From the NCBI RefSeq assembly GCF_002234675.1, contig NC_019868.2, forward strand, positions 3,636,909-3,700,908: a stretch of DNA of 64,000 nt, read 5' to 3'. How positions within the stretch are numbered: position 1 is the stretch's first letter; every line of letters starts with the position of its first letter. This document shows positions 61,546 through 64,000 of the stretch, piece by piece. Under the pieces are notes generated by a model. That model searched no databases. It saw nothing but the letters and a program-made list of their open reading frames with translations, and was not told the origin of the DNA. The stretch is from Oryzias latipes. Taxonomy: Eukaryota > Chordata > Actinopteri > Beloniformes > Adrianichthyidae. Both the position numbers and the translations under genes were made by a program.

Positions 61546-62560
61546 AACCTCAGTCTGTCACTCAAAAATATATAATGAGGTATTAAAACATGCAAACATC
61601 CAACCCTCAAATAAAAAAGATGGTAAAATTATAGTTTTTTAAGTTTCTGTCTGCTCCTTTCCAAAGACATTTAGCATTAGAATTATTATTATATTATTGC
61701 TGCTGTTTTTATTTCCATTATAACGGTTTTAAGTTAGCATCATATACAGTAGATTGTATACTAATAACAAATATAATTTAAAAAATCCATATTTTTTGTT
61801 ATATAAATGTTAATTTCTGTGCAGATAACGGTTTGGCTGAAGGCTTTCATAGTACTTCATCATACAAACCGAGGATGTGTCCGTTTGTTCTGCTCTCTAA
61901 ATTCTGCTGGTCTCCATCAAATCCCCTCAAAATGAACAAAAGATGAGTCAAAGCAGCTTCTGTTCAAAATGGAGTTTATTAAAAAAAAAAGAAACTGATG
62001 CTGACCTCCACTCTTCTGACAAAACTTGTAGAAAAAAACACAAAACATCAACACAAAACCTCCAACTGCATAAAGGAATATAACACAACACTGCTGTCAC
62101 TGGACCTAACAGAAACAAACATGGAAGCGGGAACAACAGCCAAGCCTGAAGTGGATGGAGTCAGACAGACTCCTGTTACCCTGTGACACGGGGGCTCGCC
62201 ATCATCAGCCCCCACCTCAGTGTTCATGCAGAACGCCATGGGAGTGAGACGTCTCCATCCCAGCATCTCTGTCATGTCAGAAAGCCCTGATGGTTTCATT
62301 CCAGATTAGGGGGAGTCTTTAATGCCCCTCCTCTGCTGCCCCCCCACTTTGACACAGACACCTGCAGCACAGACGTTTCATAAAAAGAGCGCGTTTTTGC
62401 CCCCCCAATAAAATCAAAATCGATTCCATCTTTATTTAGAAAATGAAATATTGATGACTTTCTTCTCAGGTAGTTTCCAATGTGAGAACCTCGTTGATTA
62501 ACTCTCCTCCTCTGTTCAGTTTACAGCACTAATGTTTTGCACAAGCAAAGAAACTGGATT
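61546..62560. other. Anonymous DNA, possible 3' UTR of downstream gene
   Basis: TTTATT at about 62430 and 61974 reads AATAAA on the minus strand, so either could end the transcript of the gene whose last exon is at 63466-63582. No coding exon was recognised. Confidence 0.3.
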
Positions 62561-62564
62561 TACT

Positions 62565-62672
62565 GCATTTTCCACACTATAAGGCGCACTTCAAATCTCT
62601 CTTTTTCCTTCTAAAATGACGGTGGGTCTTAGAATCCGGTGCACCCCAGAGTTCAGAAAATATGGTAAACTG
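62565..62672. mobile_element. Short MITE-like repeat
   Basis: 'ccacactataaggcgcactt' and 'tagaatccggtgcacc' form the pattern of a short repeat known from many vertebrates (tataaggcgca ... aatccggtgc). Ends are imperfect inverted repeats ('ttttccacactat', 'aaaatatgg'). Confidence 0.45.
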
Positions 62673-63465
62673 ACATTTGAAGGGTAAATGGAGACCCAAT
62701 GGAGTCACGCTGAATCATAAACACGTGTACCCAGTTCCAGATTAAAATGAGTCCCCTGAAGACAGAGGAAGGAAACAGAACGTGGACTCGTCTCTCAGCA
62801 CACAAAGAGGCTCGGCCCCAGCAGCTCTGGGCCCGCCCACTTCACACCTGAAGACCTGAAGCGTCCTCAGGGCGGTTCCGGAGCTGCAGCTTCATGTCCT
62901 CCTGTTCAGCGTTTCAAACAGGAAGCAGGTTCACATGCTTCAGGACGAAAACGTCTCAGACCCCTTTCACAGCGAATAATCAGATTATAATCTGAGGATC
63001 TCATGTGGCTGAACTGAAAAACAGAAGCTGTTAAAAAACAATAACAGCATTCAGCTGTTTGGATCTTTGTAACACCAGCAAACCTGCATTCATCTGGAAA
63101 ATCGTCTGACCTTTCATGAAGGCATTTTAGATCAGTAGTACTTTAAGAGACAGAATCAGTTAGAATGTGCAGGAGGTCAGAGGTCACACTAAACCTCCTG
63201 CATTCCAGCCTCTCAGGATTATGTGGATGAAGGGCTCAGACTCAGGACGGTCTGATCCGGACAGGATGCGCACGTGTAACAGTCATGAAGGGAGCAGCTG
63301 AGGGAGGGGGCGCTTTGATTAAACAGTATTAATAACTTAGTATTGCACTGGTTGGTTGCAGGTCTATGAATGAGAGGCCATCAAATAAATAAGAACAGCA
63401 GCAGCAGTACCAAAATAATACTGGGGGGTTTCAGACAGACAGTTCAGACGCCGCGGCGCCGGCCT
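62673..63465. other. Probable 3' UTR/flank of membrane-protein gene
   Basis: Downstream of the stop codon on the minus strand. No transposon or other exon was recognised. Confidence 0.35.
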
Positions 63466-63582
63466 TCACCACTGCTGCCAGCTGAAGTCGTCGTTGGAGC
63501 CGAACACCAAGAAGAAGCCCAGGATGGTCCCGAAGATGACCACGTTCCCCGTCAGCACCAGCGCGCACGCCCCCCAGGCGAT
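63466..63582 (-). CDS. Terminal exon of a small membrane-protein gene
   Basis: The acceptor is 'gttgtggttgcag|ATC'. The exon encodes 38 residues: [20 protein letters not shown], then [18 protein letters not shown] and TGA at 63466-63468. The first 27 or so residues form one membrane segment, and the short tail is polar with two Trp. The exon is GC-rich and CpG-rich, unlike the surrounding repeats, which supports selection. The rest of the gene lies beyond 64000. I do not recognise the family. Confidence 0.65.
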   Translation of the reverse strand: MAWGACALVLTGNVVIFGTILGFFLVFGSNDDFSWQQW

Positions 63583-63834
63583 CTGCAACCACAACCAAGC
63601 TCAACTGATGGCTTTGAAGCAGCGGCAGTAACTGAGGACGAAGGCGGGTCAGTGTGTGGACTCAAACACAGATCGACTTCAGTCTGATCATCACAGCCTG
63701 CACACATTTCACACGTCGATCAAAACAAACGATTAAACAAAGAAACAATTCAAACAATACTTAACACTTAAAGAATCTGTTAACTAAAGGAATCTGGATT
63801 AAGATTTTGATTTTGGGGAGTTTGTAATCCATTG

Positions 63835-64000
63835 ACGGTACAGCGTGGTTCACCTTTCACAGTTTCGCTGGTTCCGCATTCTGATTGGCTGTTTAATCTG
63901 TCAATCAATCTCCCCTGTGCTGTGTCTCCTGTATAGAATGACTTCATCTCCCCTAATCTGCACACATTTCTACATAAAGTGTATGACAGGTCTGCGCTGA
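63835..64000. mobile_element. Pogo-like remnant, partial
   Basis: 'gcattctgattggctg', 'tcaatcaatctcccctg' and 'tgtgtctcctgtataga' match 45660-45720. The other end is beyond the window. Confidence 0.5.

Overview
The window looks like nuclear DNA of a teleost fish. It has no operon-like gene packing. It holds spliced coding exons with AG|GT junctions, L1 (Swimmer-like) and L2 LINEs, Tc1 and hAT transposons, TTAA-flanked MITEs, tRNA-derived SINEs and a chromodomain Ty3/gypsy element. This mix is typical of teleosts; a medaka-like genome is plausible, but the species cannot be fixed from the sequence. Most of the window is transposable elements, many of them nested.

Host genes. One complete host gene can be reconstructed on the minus strand. 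Six exons (47710-47620, 46722-46565, 31763-31561, 29821-29713, 27301-27216, 27018-26841) have compatible phases and encode a predicted 274-residue coiled-coil protein. Its 14.8-kb second intron is a TE graveyard. A GC-rich terminal exon of a second minus-strand gene, ending in a membrane segment, lies at 63582-63466. A weaker candidate terminal exon is near 20570-20387. A 27-bp minisatellite of 142 units with no indels (22290-26134) lies just downstream of the coiled-coil gene.

Layout. 1-4883: anonymous AT-rich DNA with a hAT MITE and two piggyBac-type MITEs. 4884-9000: reverse-oriented L2 LINE with internal deletions, split by a truncated L1 3' end. 9000-22285: sparse DNA with MITEs, hATs and Tc1 relics, including a three-level nest at 17306-18545. 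22290-26134: minisatellite. 26841-47710: the host gene; its introns hold an L2 relic, a Tc1 relic, a hAT in hAT containing a Helentron-like element and an L2 (35304-40122), a hAT containing an ORF1-only retroposon (40348-42531), and a 5'-truncated gypsy. 48278-59408: an L1 with a 13-bp target duplication. Its ORF2 has an in-frame deletion and was later split by a young, apparently intact Ty3/gypsy chromovirus (49962-55164). 59420-64000: anonymous DNA, an L1 fragment, a tRNA-SINE and the last exon of a membrane-protein gene.

The elements do not form a pathway. What connects them is insertion order: host gene intron, then old hAT/Tc1/L2, then MITEs and retroposons, with the gypsy insertion youngest. 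All exon, TIR, TSD and hairpin calls were read by eye; family names are from general knowledge and were not searched.
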